Shown here: positions 7,277 to 16,142 of the stretch, one piece after another
How positions within the stretch are numbered: the first letter of the stretch is position 1
How the letters are laid out: every line of letters starts with the position of its first letter
NCBI RefSeq assembly: GCF_014842915.1
Contig: NZ_JACYXI010000001.1
Coordinates: 248,001-312,000 of the forward strand
Origin: Roseibium litorale
Lineage (GTDB): Bacteria; Pseudomonadota; Alphaproteobacteria; Rhizobiales; Stappiaceae
Length of the DNA stretch: 64,000 nt
Direction: 5' to 3'
Translations under genes and position numbers: made by a program
Notes under the pieces: model-generated
Told to the model about the DNA's origin: nothing
The model's database searches: none
The model's input: only the letters and a program-made list of their open reading frames with translations

Positions 7277-8080
7277 CTATGTTTTCGACCTCCAGACGCT
7301 ATTCCCATCCTTCTCAGCAATTGGACGTTTCCAGTTTATTCGATACAACGCTGACCACTTTGGAATCGCTATTCCCGGATCAAAAAGAACAATATTGGCT
7401 GCGCGCACGTGATCTTCTTCAGGGGTTCCATTTTCATCACGCCAACCTGGTGACCAGAATGAGGTGCGGTACGCCAAACCATCATAACCACTATCACTAA
7501 AAGCCGACGCTATGAGATTACAGGTACGGTAATGTAAATCTCTATCGTGATCAGGAACACGCCGCGAAATGAACTCGGCAGTTCTTGCCAGCAACCATCG
7601 CAGAAAAATCTCTTCGCCCGGATCGTCGTCCAAGAGGACTCCGAATGGTTCTTTGTTGTGCCGAAGCAGCGTGGCGATTTTTACTGGGCGAACTATCCGA
7701 AAATTCGCAATTGTACACGTGTCTGATGGGAGTGCGCGTGTTTCTGCGAGGGCAACCTCTGGTGTCGTTGAGAGGTACAACACTGGATGGTTCGGAGCGT
7801 TGAATCTTCCAAGTAGCGTTTTTTCGGGCGGTGGGGCGCCTAATTCCGATCCGGTAAGCGGATGGAAATGGATTTGTCCATTCTCGGGATCGTAGTCTTC
7901 GACATAGTCGTTTCGTGCGCGATATGCTGGGAAATCCACAGCAAGCTGTTCCTTATCTTCGACCTGCTCAACCGAGGCAACAATGCGATCAGCGAATTCA
8001 TAGGCGAACTTCAAATCGCTGCGTCCGCCTCTCCCCAAGGCTAACTTCAGCTTGTCGATATCATATTCGTCCGGAATCAT
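7277..8080 (-). CDS. RES-domain protein, possible NAD-degrading toxin
   Basis: 267 residues. The RES fold is recognised from RFNAPNHPVLYLSTTPEVAL (about residues 92-111) followed by AETRALP, with a later YDGLAYRTSFW segment and a conserved Ser context near the C terminus. RES proteins are the toxin half of RES-Xre pairs (MbcT/ParT family) that consume NAD or ADP-ribosylate targets. No Xre/MbcA antitoxin gene is seen on either side. An N-terminal stretch of about 70 residues precedes the domain, as in the longer HEPN/RES-type proteins, though I cannot identify HEPN motifs. It lies in the accessory tract between prophage and core genes. Confidence 0.75.
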   Translation of the reverse strand: MIPDEYDIDKLKLALGRGGRSDLKFAYEFADRIVASVEQVEDKEQLAVDFPAYRARNDYVEDYDPENGQIHFHPLTGSELGAPPPEKTLLGRFNAPNHPVLYLSTTPEVALAETRALPSDTCTIANFRIVRPVKIATLLRHNKEPFGVLLDDDPGEEIFLRWLLARTAEFISRRVPDHDRDLHYRTCNLIASAFSDSGYDGLAYRTSFWSPGWRDENGTPEEDHVRAANIVLFDPGIAIPKWSALYRINWKRPIAEKDGNSVWRSKT

Positions 8081-8665
8081 CTCGTAGCAATCGTGTTTCG
8101 CGTTTCATGGATCGAAAAGTGCTCTGCGTACAAAGCAGATGAAGGTGCGATTTTGCTAGCCTTTTCTATGTCTGGAAAGTCCGCGTTGCTGACATAAATG
8201 CGGAGCGCAACGAATGCCTACATTCGATCTGCGAAAAATTCGGCGGTGGGCTGGATTCGGATAATGTGCAATATGACATATTTCCGGTCGCAGTCGTTGT
8301 AGATCCACGCCCCGTTTTAAATAGCGCGAGTAAATACATGACTTGGTGATTACGCGACCATGTCCCGTTTATTCCTCACTGAAGTTACTCGTACAATCAT
8401 AGCCTTCTTGCCTCGAATTTAGGGAAGAAGTCATCCACAAATCTAGGTGCTATTCAAACATCAATGTTGATTTGAGAGAAAGCGCGAGACACTCGTACAA
8501 GACCCTTACATTTACAGACGCTTTCGTCCCTAAATATGGGCTTAAGTCGGCCTAGCGCAATTAGATTTGAGCTCCGAATTCGCACAATATCCAAATTGGC
8601 TTATCGGACTCAAAAACAACTGAGACTATGCTATAAATGTAAATAATCTGAGGAAAATTCATATT
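8081..8665. other. 585-base intergenic stretch with no supported gene
   Basis: Between the RES gene and the 487-residue gene, both read leftward. I see no convincing reading frame, RNA gene or repeat. The part after about 8380 is AT-rich. It presumably holds the promoter of the RES gene and the 3' end of the unknown gene's transcript. Confidence 0.5.
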
Positions 8666-10129
8666 TTACGAACCAAGGGAGAATTGACTTCTTAGTTGAA
8701 GACCGTATCTAGCAATCATTCTTGCTTTTTTTATTTCTTCTGCTCGCTCACTATGCTGTTTTTTCCTTTTTTTTGTCTTTTTCTCCAGAGCTGATACAGC
8801 GTCATTTGCGAAAGACGTTATCACAATAGGTGAAACTGATCCCTGCGCACCGGCAACCTGACCAACTGCCGAAATACCTGCACGGAGCGCAGTACCAAGA
8901 AATGAAATACCGAGTTCACTCGCTCCCGCGAAGAATTCGCCGAACATGTCACGTGAAAAAATAAAGCTCGCAGTCGGTTCCGTTTGCTGGTTTTCATCAA
9001 TTTTAACATTCGCACCAATAATCGAAACTACGTATTCCGCATGTCTATTAAGAACATCCATTAACTGACTGTCACCATATCTATTAGAAACACAAGTATT
9101 AATTCTTTTCATATTTGCGCACCATTCCTTATCATTTGCAATCAGGGCAAATAAATCGTCCCACGGCAATGCATCGCTCAACAATCGTTTGTTTTTCTCT
9201 GTGGACACCGAAACACTACTACCCACAATACGCGCCTTCGTAGACAAAGACACATTCTGCAAGAGCTCCATATCTGATTTGTCAAAATTGGTACGCCGAA
9301 ACACAAGATCATGTGTATTGATATACTGATTAATCCATATACTATAGATGTAATTGATAAATGGCGTAATTAATTGATCAAAAACAGCGCTATGTTGATT
9401 AATTGACTTGAAACCATTAAGTATTTGATTGCGTGATTTAGGCTCCTCGATTTCCACCCACTCGACAAAATCTACCAACTCGCGATAATTCTTATCGCCG
9501 TTTCTGAACATAGTTACGGCCAATTCTTTGCCGTATTGAATGGCAAAATTAGGAAATTCAGTAACTACGAGTTCGGAAGAATAACATGCCGGATGGTTCA
9601 ATTTAAGATAGGAATTAAGTAGCTGTGCCGAGTAGGCAAATTCTTCGTTAGGCCAATCATCAAAATTATATTGCTCTTTTTTTAGTTTTTCTTGTAGCGA
9701 TCTCCATTCATTTTCATTTTCCAAATATTCCCTAGATATAAATTTATAGTTAGGAGAAATTTTCTGCAAGTATCTCTTATGCCCCTCAATTTCCGTACCC
9801 ATATGTGCACGACCGGACAGAAAAGACAGCGCAACTCGGTTTACCGGCGAGGCCGTTGAGTTTGCTCCGTGACGCATAGGATCAATTGCAAAACGGAATG
9901 GTCTAAAACCATGCCTACCTGATAAATGATGCCTATTCTTTTCGTATGCTCTCAAAATTGGAGGCATAATTTTGTGAAATACAGTTGCATCCAATAGAGA
10001 TGGTGCAGGCAAGTTAACAGAGCAACCAAATATGAACGAAAGAAAAATATCAGAAGCCGTCATATTAGCAACCTGCTCATCAAATGCATGAACCGCGTCT
10101 AAACCATCATGGTACAACCCTGACGTCAT
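8666..10129 (-). CDS. Unrecognised 487-residue protein, AT-rich
   Basis: Starts MTSGLYHDGLDAVHAFDEQV at the ATG at 10129 with GGAG upstream. The first 390 residues look soluble and helical with many Asn, Tyr and Lys; there is no nuclease, ATPase or protease motif I can name. Near the C terminus a Gly/Ala-rich hydrophobic segment (about residues 393-428, FFAGASELGISFLGTALRAG) could insert in a membrane or form an amphipathic helix, followed by a run of Lys/Arg (KKTKKRKKQ). The AT content is well above the core genes, implying acquisition by transfer. A phage-defence or effector role is possible from context only. Confidence 0.7.
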   Translation of the reverse strand: MTSGLYHDGLDAVHAFDEQVANMTASDIFLSFIFGCSVNLPAPSLLDATVFHKIMPPILRAYEKNRHHLSGRHGFRPFRFAIDPMRHGANSTASPVNRVALSFLSGRAHMGTEIEGHKRYLQKISPNYKFISREYLENENEWRSLQEKLKKEQYNFDDWPNEEFAYSAQLLNSYLKLNHPACYSSELVVTEFPNFAIQYGKELAVTMFRNGDKNYRELVDFVEWVEIEEPKSRNQILNGFKSINQHSAVFDQLITPFINYIYSIWINQYINTHDLVFRRTNFDKSDMELLQNVSLSTKARIVGSSVSVSTEKNKRLLSDALPWDDLFALIANDKEWCANMKRINTCVSNRYGDSQLMDVLNRHAEYVVSIIGANVKIDENQQTEPTASFIFSRDMFGEFFAGASELGISFLGTALRAGISAVGQVAGAQGSVSPIVITSFANDAVSALEKKTKKRKKQHSERAEEIKKARMIARYGLQLRSQFSLGS

Positions 10130-10959
10130 CGTTCGCTCCGCAATTTAAACCAGTCCGATCAACTGTGAGCTATCCGCATTCGTTCGAGAAGTTTCGGCAA
10201 AAACTAAGCTGCTCTCCGCACCTGCTGAACGAGTTTGATTTGGTCGCTTGTCTACCAATAGACCACAGCAGGCGTTTTGCCGCCAAGGGTAAATTGCGGG
10301 CGTCTCTGTTGATAAAAATCTCTTAAGTTCGGGCACCGGTTCTGGCTTAGCAAGGGAGTTTCCTATACGTGCTGAACCGACCCGGCGTTTGAGAGGGGAC
10401 AACTACTGATTGAATTCGAGCTTCACAAAGTGGATACCGTTTCTCAGCTCGCGGACACGTTGACGAAGCCAAATTCGCATAACGGACGATATGGAACTCT
10501 ACAAAAGCAAACCCATCGCCGTTAAACTTGCAATTCAGGGTTTCTAAGTGCCTGGTCTCAAAGGCAACGGGCGACATCATGCAGTTCCGGGCGAGCTTGC
10601 GGGTTGGAAAGCACGTAGGTCTTAAGTTCCCACCTTGGCGGCACCAGGTATCGCGGCGCGCGTCCGGAAACCGCACACTTCCGCCAGAAATCCAAGGTGG
10701 GAACTCAGTCGGTCGAGGGCGCACTCAGTTTCCGCTTCGAACTTGCGCTGTCGCTGATTTCAATTGGCTTTTTCAAATGGCACTTCAGCGCTTCCAGTGC
10801 TTCCAGCCCATTAGTGCCAAATGAAGTTGCGCGGCCTATTTCCGACCGCCTCGCTCAAAATGGCTCATTCCCGCCAATTACCGGCTTTTCCCGCTTATTC
10901 CCGGATAACCCCTTAGTGCCACCCGTTCTTGCGCGTTACAGTTTCCCGGGCAGAAGAAA
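10130..10959. other. 830-base gene-free stretch with an inverted repeat
   Basis: No supported gene. The notable structure is a perfect 13-base inverted repeat, GTTCCCACCTTGG at 10626-10638 and CCAAGGTGGGAAC at 10692-10704. Both arms are flanked on the inside by CGG/CCG, so the pairing can be extended with a bulge. This stretch separates the accessory tract from the first core gene (ohr) and may be decayed mobile DNA. Confidence 0.5.
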
Positions 10960-11385
10960 TTAGACGACAGTGAGCTTGACGTCGATGTTGTTCCGGGTGG
11001 CGTTGGAATAGGGGCAGACCTGATGAGCCTTGGCGACCAAATCTTCTGCAACATCCTTTTCCAGACCCGGCAGAGACACTTCAAGCGCAACAGTCAGACC
11101 AAAGCCACCTTCCGAGCGCGGGCCGATACCGACTTCAGCGGTGACAGACGCATCAGCAGGAACCTTGATCTTTTCCTGCTGACCAACAGCCTTCATCGCC
11201 CCAATGAAGCAAGCGGAATAGCCGGCCGCAAAGAGCTGTTCCGGATTATTGCCCTCACCGCCAGCACCGCCGAGTTCCTTAGGGGTTGCCAGTTTGACGG
11301 AAAAGCTGCCGTCGAGGGTTTCAGCGGAGCCATCACGGCCGCCGGTTGCCTTGGCCTTGGTCGAATATGCAACGTTCACAGACAT
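10960..11385 (-). CDS. ohr: Organic hydroperoxide resistance protein Ohr
   Basis: 141 residues, the normal length of Ohr/OsmC peroxidases. It carries both redox cysteines: Cys59 in [12 protein letters not shown] and Cys124 in [13 protein letters not shown]. The N-terminal [19 protein letters not shown] is also typical. Ohr reduces organic hydroperoxides with lipoylated partners in the cytoplasm. It is divergent from the ohrR regulator gene at 11592, and the 206 bases between hold a 20-base perfect palindrome that is probably the OhrR operator. Confidence 0.97.
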   Translation of the reverse strand: MSVNVAYSTKAKATGGRDGSAETLDGSFSVKLATPKELGGAGGEGNNPEQLFAAGYSACFIGAMKAVGQQEKIKVPADASVTAEVGIGPRSEGGFGLTVALEVSLPGLEKDVAEDLVAKAHQVCPYSNATRNNIDVKLTVV

Positions 11386-11494
11386 TCTCGCCTCCAGTTT
11401 TGCCAGCCAGCAGGGCCGTTTCGCGCTCTGGCCAGATACACATGTTTCAATTAGGCGCGATCAAATCGATTTCGACCCTATCGCACGAGTCTAT

Positions 11495-11514
11495 TTATAT
11501 CGTGCACGATATAA
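11495..11514. promoter_or_regulatory. Palindromic operator, probably for OhrR
   Basis: TTATATCGTGCACGATATAA is a perfect 20-base palindrome in the space between divergent ohr and ohrR. A related half-site-like sequence, CGTGTACGAT, occurs at about 11538. MarR-type OhrR proteins repress ohr and usually their own gene from such a site until the sensing cysteine is oxidised. Confidence 0.75.
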
Positions 11515-11591
11515 TCGCAAGATCTTGCAAGAGAGTCGTGTACGATTTATCATGCTCAGGTTGCTCACGGCATTTCCGCGGAACCTGCGCC

Positions 11592-12140
11592 ATGAACCAG
11601 AAAAGTCTTTTCTCCGAGCTTGAAGAAGCGGAGGCCGCCCTCCCCGGGAAACCTGCGGAAAAGCTGCCCAAAGGCTCAAAACAGGCGGCACCCCCTGGAC
11701 CCATCGTTGACGGCGGCTTGAAGCTGGAGCAGTTCCTCTGCTTCTCGCTCTATTCCGCCAACCACGCGATGAACCGGGTCTATAAGCCCATACTGACGGA
11801 ACTCGGTCTGACCTATCCGCAGTATCTCGCCATGTCGGTGCTGTGGGAAAAGGACAAGCTGCTGGTGGGCGACTTGTGCGACCGGCTGCATCTGGAATCG
11901 AGCACGGTCACGCCGCTGTTGAAGCGGCTGGAAGCGATGGAGCTTTTGTCCCGGCAGCGCGACACCAAGGACGAGCGCCAAGTCCGCGTCACGCTGACGC
12001 GGAAAGGCAAGGCCCTGAAGGCGAAAACCGGCGCTATTGCCGAATGTGTTCTGGCGGCAAGCGGTCTTTCAGCCAAAGAGGCTATGGTCCTTCAGACCAG
12101 CATCATGAAACTGCGCGACGCCCTGCTGAAGGCGTCTTGA
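11592..12140 (+). CDS. ohrR: MarR-family peroxide sensor OhrR
   Basis: 182 residues from ATG 11592. Sensing Cys50 sits in LEQFLCFSLYSANHAMNRVY, the characteristic OhrR N-terminal helix. The winged helix follows: YPQYLAMSVLWEKD, then VGDLCDRLHLESSTVTPLLK, then DERQVRVTLTRKG. The first 40 residues are an Ala/Pro/Lys-rich extension not present in typical 150-residue OhrR proteins. The frame is open upstream to 11346, but that part lies antisense to ohr and contains the operator, so the internal start is preferred. It should repress ohr through the palindrome at 11495. Confidence 0.92.
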   Translation: MNQKSLFSELEEAEAALPGKPAEKLPKGSKQAAPPGPIVDGGLKLEQFLCFSLYSANHAMNRVYKPILTELGLTYPQYLAMSVLWEKDKLLVGDLCDRLHLESSTVTPLLKRLEAMELLSRQRDTKDERQVRVTLTRKGKALKAKTGAIAECVLAASGLSAKEAMVLQTSIMKLRDALLKAS

Positions 12141-12142
12141 AG

Positions 12143-12164
12143 ATCAAGGCAAATCAGCCTTGAT
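12143..12164. terminator. Possible bidirectional terminator
   Basis: Inverted repeat ATCAAGGC and GCCTTGAT (8-base arms, 6-base loop) between the convergent ohrR and mgtE genes. There is no long T run on either side, so termination strength is doubtful. Confidence 0.4.
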
Positions 12165-12169
12165 AGCCA

Positions 12170-13585
12170 TCAGAACGGCAGATTGAACCAGAGCGCGGCA
12201 ATGCCGAGGAAGGCGAAGAAGCCGACCACGTCGGTGACCGTGGTCACGAAGACGCTGGAGGCAATCGCCGGATCCACCTTCATCCGGTCGAGGACAATCG
12301 GGATCAGGAGCCCGGACAGACCGGCGAACAGCATGTTGACGATGATGGCCACGGCAATCACGACCCCGAGCCCCGGATTCTGGAACCAGCCCCAGGCGGT
12401 CAGGCCGATCAGCACGGCCAGCGCAGCACCGTTGAAAAAGCTCACAAGCACCTCGCGGCGGAGAACCCTCAGCATGTTGCGGGCACTCAGTTCCTGGGTC
12501 GCGATACCGCGCACCGCCACCGTCATGGTCTGCGTGCCAGCATTGCCGCCCATGGAGGCCACGATCGGCATAAGCACGGCCAGCGCGACCATGGCAGAAA
12601 TCGTTCCTTCGAACAGCGAGATGACCGAGGACGCCAGAACGGCAGTGCCGAGATTGACGACGAGCCAGAGCAGACGGGACTTGGCAATGGTCAGCACGTT
12701 GTCCGAGATCTCTTCGTCACCGACCCCGGCCAGGGCGCGCAGATCCTCTTCGGCCTCTTCCTGGATCACATCGACGATGTCGTCGACGGTGAGGATCCCG
12801 ACCAGCCGGTCATTCTCATCGACCACGGCCGAGGAAACGAGGTTGTAGCGCTCAAACCGGCGGGCAACCTCTTCCTGGTCCTCGGTCGCCAGAACCGCTT
12901 GCCGGGTCTCGGTCATGACCGAGGTCATCTTCTCGTCCCGGCGTGTTCTCAGAATCTTGTCGAGAGCGACGGCGCCGAGCAGACGGAAGGACGAATCCAC
13001 CACGTAGATTTCATAGAAACTGTCGGGAAGATCCTGCGCTTCGCGCATGTAGTCGATGGTCTGTCCCACGGTCCAGAACGGCGCAACGGCAATGAACTCC
13101 GTCTGCATGCGCCGGCCGGCGCTTTCCTCTGGATAGTCCAGGGCCTTTTGCAGCTGGGCACGGTCCGCATAAGGCAGACCGCCAAGGATCTCGGCCTGAT
13201 CCTCTTCGTCCAGATCCTCAAGAATGTAGACCGCATCATCCGAGTCGAGATCGCCGAGGCCTTCGGCGATGACTTCGTTCGGCAGATCTTCCAGGAGCTG
13301 GACACGGACGGCCTCGTCCGTTTCGGTCAAGGCGGTGTAGTCGAAGAGATCGCCAAGCAGACGGACGAACTTCGGCCGCTCATCCGCCGTCAGCGTTTCG
13401 ATCAGGTCACCGGTGTCGGCCTCATGCAGGTCGCCTGCAAGCTGGCGCAGGGCGGACGGGTCTTCCGCCTCGATGGCAGCCTCGACCGCCGCGATGAAAT
13501 CCGGATGCAGATGGCCTTCCTCATCCCGGATCGGAATCGGGGTCTGTTCCATCGGCTGATCGTCGATCTGATCGAGATTCGCCAT
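12170..13585 (-). CDS. mgtE: Magnesium transporter MgtE (first copy)
   Basis: 471 residues with the full MgtE layout. An acidic N domain holds helical repeats (LLGDLFDYTALTETDEAVRVQ, DLDSDDAVYILEDLDEEDQ), two CBS domains span about residues 140-260, and a C-terminal five-helix pore contains the conserved MPIVASMGGNAGTQTMTVAV stretch. The acidic N/CBS surface gates the pore according to internal Mg2+. The ATG at 13585 is preceded by GGAGG; a frame extending five codons upstream is less likely. It converges on ohrR. A second, diverged mgtE lies at 33082. Confidence 0.96.
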   Translation of the reverse strand: MANLDQIDDQPMEQTPIPIRDEEGHLHPDFIAAVEAAIEAEDPSALRQLAGDLHEADTGDLIETLTADERPKFVRLLGDLFDYTALTETDEAVRVQLLEDLPNEVIAEGLGDLDSDDAVYILEDLDEEDQAEILGGLPYADRAQLQKALDYPEESAGRRMQTEFIAVAPFWTVGQTIDYMREAQDLPDSFYEIYVVDSSFRLLGAVALDKILRTRRDEKMTSVMTETRQAVLATEDQEEVARRFERYNLVSSAVVDENDRLVGILTVDDIVDVIQEEAEEDLRALAGVGDEEISDNVLTIAKSRLLWLVVNLGTAVLASSVISLFEGTISAMVALAVLMPIVASMGGNAGTQTMTVAVRGIATQELSARNMLRVLRREVLVSFFNGAALAVLIGLTAWGWFQNPGLGVVIAVAIIVNMLFAGLSGLLIPIVLDRMKVDPAIASSVFVTTVTDVVGFFAFLGIAALWFNLPF

Positions 13586-13779
13586 GCACCCCTCCTTCAC
13601 CGGGCGGGCCGGGACACGCCGGACCCAAGACTAGACCATGACCCGCACCACGCCTTGCGAGCCCTTTCAGCAGTAACGTCCGGCCCGCGGATTTGCCACC
13701 GCTTCAGGACAAAAAGTCCACAAGCTTGACCGGGTTGCTGGAGATTGTTGCAACGCAGCACCATGGAGGCACCGCCGCC

Positions 13780-14145
13780 TCACCAGGGCTTGCACCCCTT
13801 GGCATCAATCGTCTGCCGCAACAGCACCAGATAATCTTTTGCGGGACCGGGGAGAATATCCTCATCCGGGGAAAGACAAGAGCGCGCATCCGGGAAGCTG
13901 CGTCTCGCCCGGTCACTGCGCTGGCAAATGCGCCCCGCTGCCAGAACTTTGGCTTCCAGATAGCGCAGCTGCTGGCACAGCAGGGACGAGAACCGTTCGG
14001 GAGACCGGGACATGGCCTGCGCAAGCTCTGGCGTCATACCCCCGTTCGTAAAAGCAAAGACACCGTCTGCTGTGCCAGCCAGACAGCACAGCAGAAGAAC
14101 CGGCAGGCGAACGGTCCTGGCCATCTTCCGGGACAGAGCTTTCAC
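13780..14145 (-). CDS. Small secreted Cys-containing protein, YARHG-like
   Basis: 121 residues from a GTG at 14145, with GGAGGAAAC just upstream and a GTGA overlap with the end of the pectinesterase gene, so the two are coupled. The hydrophobic segment LPVLLLCCLAGTADGVFA after a basic start is a signal peptide. The mature part reads LLCQQLRYLEAKVLAAGRIC and then FPDARSC, a Cys spacing that recalls the YARHG-type extracellular domain of Rhizobiales, though the central residues are diverged. Function unknown. It is likely a periplasmic or cell-surface accessory protein. Confidence 0.65.
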   Translation of the reverse strand: MKALSRKMARTVRLPVLLLCCLAGTADGVFAFTNGGMTPELAQAMSRSPERFSSLLCQQLRYLEAKVLAAGRICQRSDRARRSFPDARSCLSPDEDILPGPAKDYLVLLRQTIDAKGCKPW

Positions 14146-15545
14146 GTTTCCTCCGTGTGGATCTCGCCGAGAAACACCATATCAGGATCGATACCGCTCA
14201 CATCAAGCAGGCCAAAATCCGGCCAGTCCTTGAGATTGTCCACAAAGTCCCGCGCATTTGCCTGCACCGGCCGGAAGCGCAGCGACCAATCTGCCGGATC
14301 GTATCCGCCATCAGGCCGGAACGTGCCGCCCATCCATTCCGCCCAAGGCGCCGCCTTGTTGATGTGGGGACCGATGCGGCACTTGATCAGCACACATTTT
14401 CCGACCGAAAACAGCGTCTCCCGGCTGACCGTTCCCTCCGCACCATCATAGAACGACACCTCGCCAAGGCGGCAGGAATAGCCCTTCACGGAGGGAGTAC
14501 CATAGGGCGTTGCCCGAACCGCTTCGAACCATTGCCGCCCCAGATTAAATGTACCCTTCAGGGCAGACGGATCGCCATCATGGCTGAAGTCACAGTCATG
14601 AAAGACGATGCCGTAAGTGGTCCGTATGTCCGTTGAAGGCGCCGCCACATAGGAATGCCCTGCCCGGCTGCCCCGGCTCCGGATGACACACTTGTCGAAA
14701 TAGGCGGTCGCCTGGCCGAAGATAAAGTCCACATCACCTTCAATATCGCAGTGCCGGTAAAAGGAGCGCACGGTTGCCCTCTTGCGCGGCGACCTGAAAT
14801 AAAGCGTGTCTTGAAAGCTGGAGAGATGCACATTCTCCAGATGGACCCGGTCTGCACCAGCGATCAGCAGGGCCACCGCCTGATGCTGGCCCTCGGGATA
14901 TTGGCCGTTTGCGTTCTTCCTGCGCTTCTCCTGCGGCAGGGACAGGTCCTCCCGGTCACAATTATAAAGGTTGCGGACTGTGACATTCCTGAGCTGGAAG
15001 CCATCGTTTTCGACCCGCAAAACCGAGGCATTCAGCGTATTGATCTTCTTTTCCGCCGCAATTCTCCGGTAGATTTCGGCAATGCTGGCATCCAGGCCGT
15101 CAAAACCTGCCGCAAACCGTTGAGCGTATTCGCTGCCTGGCATTTCCGCATCGATGTCAGCTTCGATCACGGTTTGAGATGGGTCCTCCGCCCGGGAAAA
15201 AAGCGTGATTGGTACAGAAGACTCATCCACCAGGAAGCCAGGCACATAGACCAGCCCCGAATAGGTGCCAGGCAACAGCTCGATATAGATCCGCTCGCGA
15301 GAGCCGGTCTGCCGGGCCTGCCGGACAGCCTTGTCGATAACCTTGATCAGAGTGTCCTGGCCCGGTTCTGCCACATGGGCAGAGGGGCGGTCTTCCCGGC
15401 CGGTCATGAAGCTATCCAGATCCGGATCCCAGGGATCGAACTCCTCCGCCCCCGCCGTTCCGGTTAGGCTCAGGACCTTGGACCGCTGAAAAAAGCCGGC
15501 CTGCTCCGGCGAAAGGAGCGGACGCACGGGCGCCGGGTGTTTCAT
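14142..15545 (-). CDS. Pectinesterase family (CE8) beta-helix protein
   Basis: 467 residues. Family CE8 signatures are clear: FQDTLYFRSPRKRATV (catalytic Gln/Asp neighbourhood), CDIEGDVDFIFGQATAYFDK with the second catalytic Asp, and LGRQWFEAV with the active-site Arg-Trp. These enzymes demethylate pectin. No signal peptide is visible: the N terminus MKHPAPVRPLLSPEQAGFFQ is hydrophilic, unlike secreted homologues, so location or substrate may differ. ATG 15545 has GGGAGGATT upstream; a TTG at 15548 is in frame. The following small secreted protein gene overlaps its stop. Confidence 0.92.
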   Translation of the reverse strand: MKHPAPVRPLLSPEQAGFFQRSKVLSLTGTAGAEEFDPWDPDLDSFMTGREDRPSAHVAEPGQDTLIKVIDKAVRQARQTGSRERIYIELLPGTYSGLVYVPGFLVDESSVPITLFSRAEDPSQTVIEADIDAEMPGSEYAQRFAAGFDGLDASIAEIYRRIAAEKKINTLNASVLRVENDGFQLRNVTVRNLYNCDREDLSLPQEKRRKNANGQYPEGQHQAVALLIAGADRVHLENVHLSSFQDTLYFRSPRKRATVRSFYRHCDIEGDVDFIFGQATAYFDKCVIRSRGSRAGHSYVAAPSTDIRTTYGIVFHDCDFSHDGDPSALKGTFNLGRQWFEAVRATPYGTPSVKGYSCRLGEVSFYDGAEGTVSRETLFSVGKCVLIKCRIGPHINKAAPWAEWMGGTFRPDGGYDPADWSLRFRPVQANARDFVDNLKDWPDFGLLDVSGIDPDMVFLGEIHTEET

Positions 15546-15744
15546 CAAATCCTCCCAGAAAATCCAGTCACATTAAGGGGATAGATAAGGGACCAGAGCA
15601 ACGGGAAAAGAGGCTGGCCATCATTATTCAGCTGTAAAGAAACAGCGGCTCCGCCCCCTGCCTTGCCCGCAGTCCTCATCAGCACACGCCGATGAGCGTA
15701 GGTTCAAGCTCCTGGTACCCGGCGAATTTCTTGGAAAACAGATA

Positions 15745-15769
15745 CAAAAAAACCGGCTCGGAGCCGGTT
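15745..15769 (-). terminator. Rho-independent terminator of tRNA-Leu
   Basis: Read on the minus strand, a hairpin with 9-base arms AACCGGCTC and GAGCCGGTT and a one-base centre (15751-15769) is followed by a run of T residues (15745-15752). It lies 25 bases after the tRNA 3' end. Confidence 0.85.
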
Positions 15770-15794
15770 TCTTTCGTTTGCTCCTGAGAGCAAA

Positions 15795-15881
15795 TGGTGC
15801 GGTCGAGAAGACTCGAACTTCCACGGGTTTTACCCCACAGCGACCTCAACGCTGCGCGTCTACCAATTCCGCCACGACCGC
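15795..15881 (-). tRNA. tRNA-Leu, anticodon GAG
   Basis: 87 bases including an encoded CCA. Read on the minus strand it begins GCGGTCGTGGCGGAATTGGT, with the long-variable-arm class II shape of leucine tRNAs. The anticodon stem CAGCG/CGCTG encloses the loop TTGAGGT, giving anticodon GAG for CUC/CUU codons. The T loop GTTCGAGTC and the acceptor GCGGTCG/CGACCGC pair correctly. Confidence 0.95.
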
Positions 15882-16142
15882 ATTCTGGTAGTCCCCAGCG
15901 CCTTGTCAGCGCTGAGGAGCCCCATGTAGCAAAACGGATTCTGCTGTGCAAGAGCGCCGTGAGGAATAATTCACAGGCTCATAAATTATTTTGCGCAAAG
16001 GCATTTGCGCGATCGAATGGAAGCTTTGAACTCCGCCATTTCCGCAGGCCGCACAGATGCAAAGCTTAGCCTGAAACCAGCCCGGGAGAGTGGGGAGAAC
16101 CATCACTCCACAGGCACAAACCTGCCCTGCCGGCTTTCCAAA

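Noticed and set aside
11346-11591. N-terminal extension of ohrR
   Set aside because: It would be antisense to ohr and cover the operator palindrome; Met at 11592 gives the expected protein.
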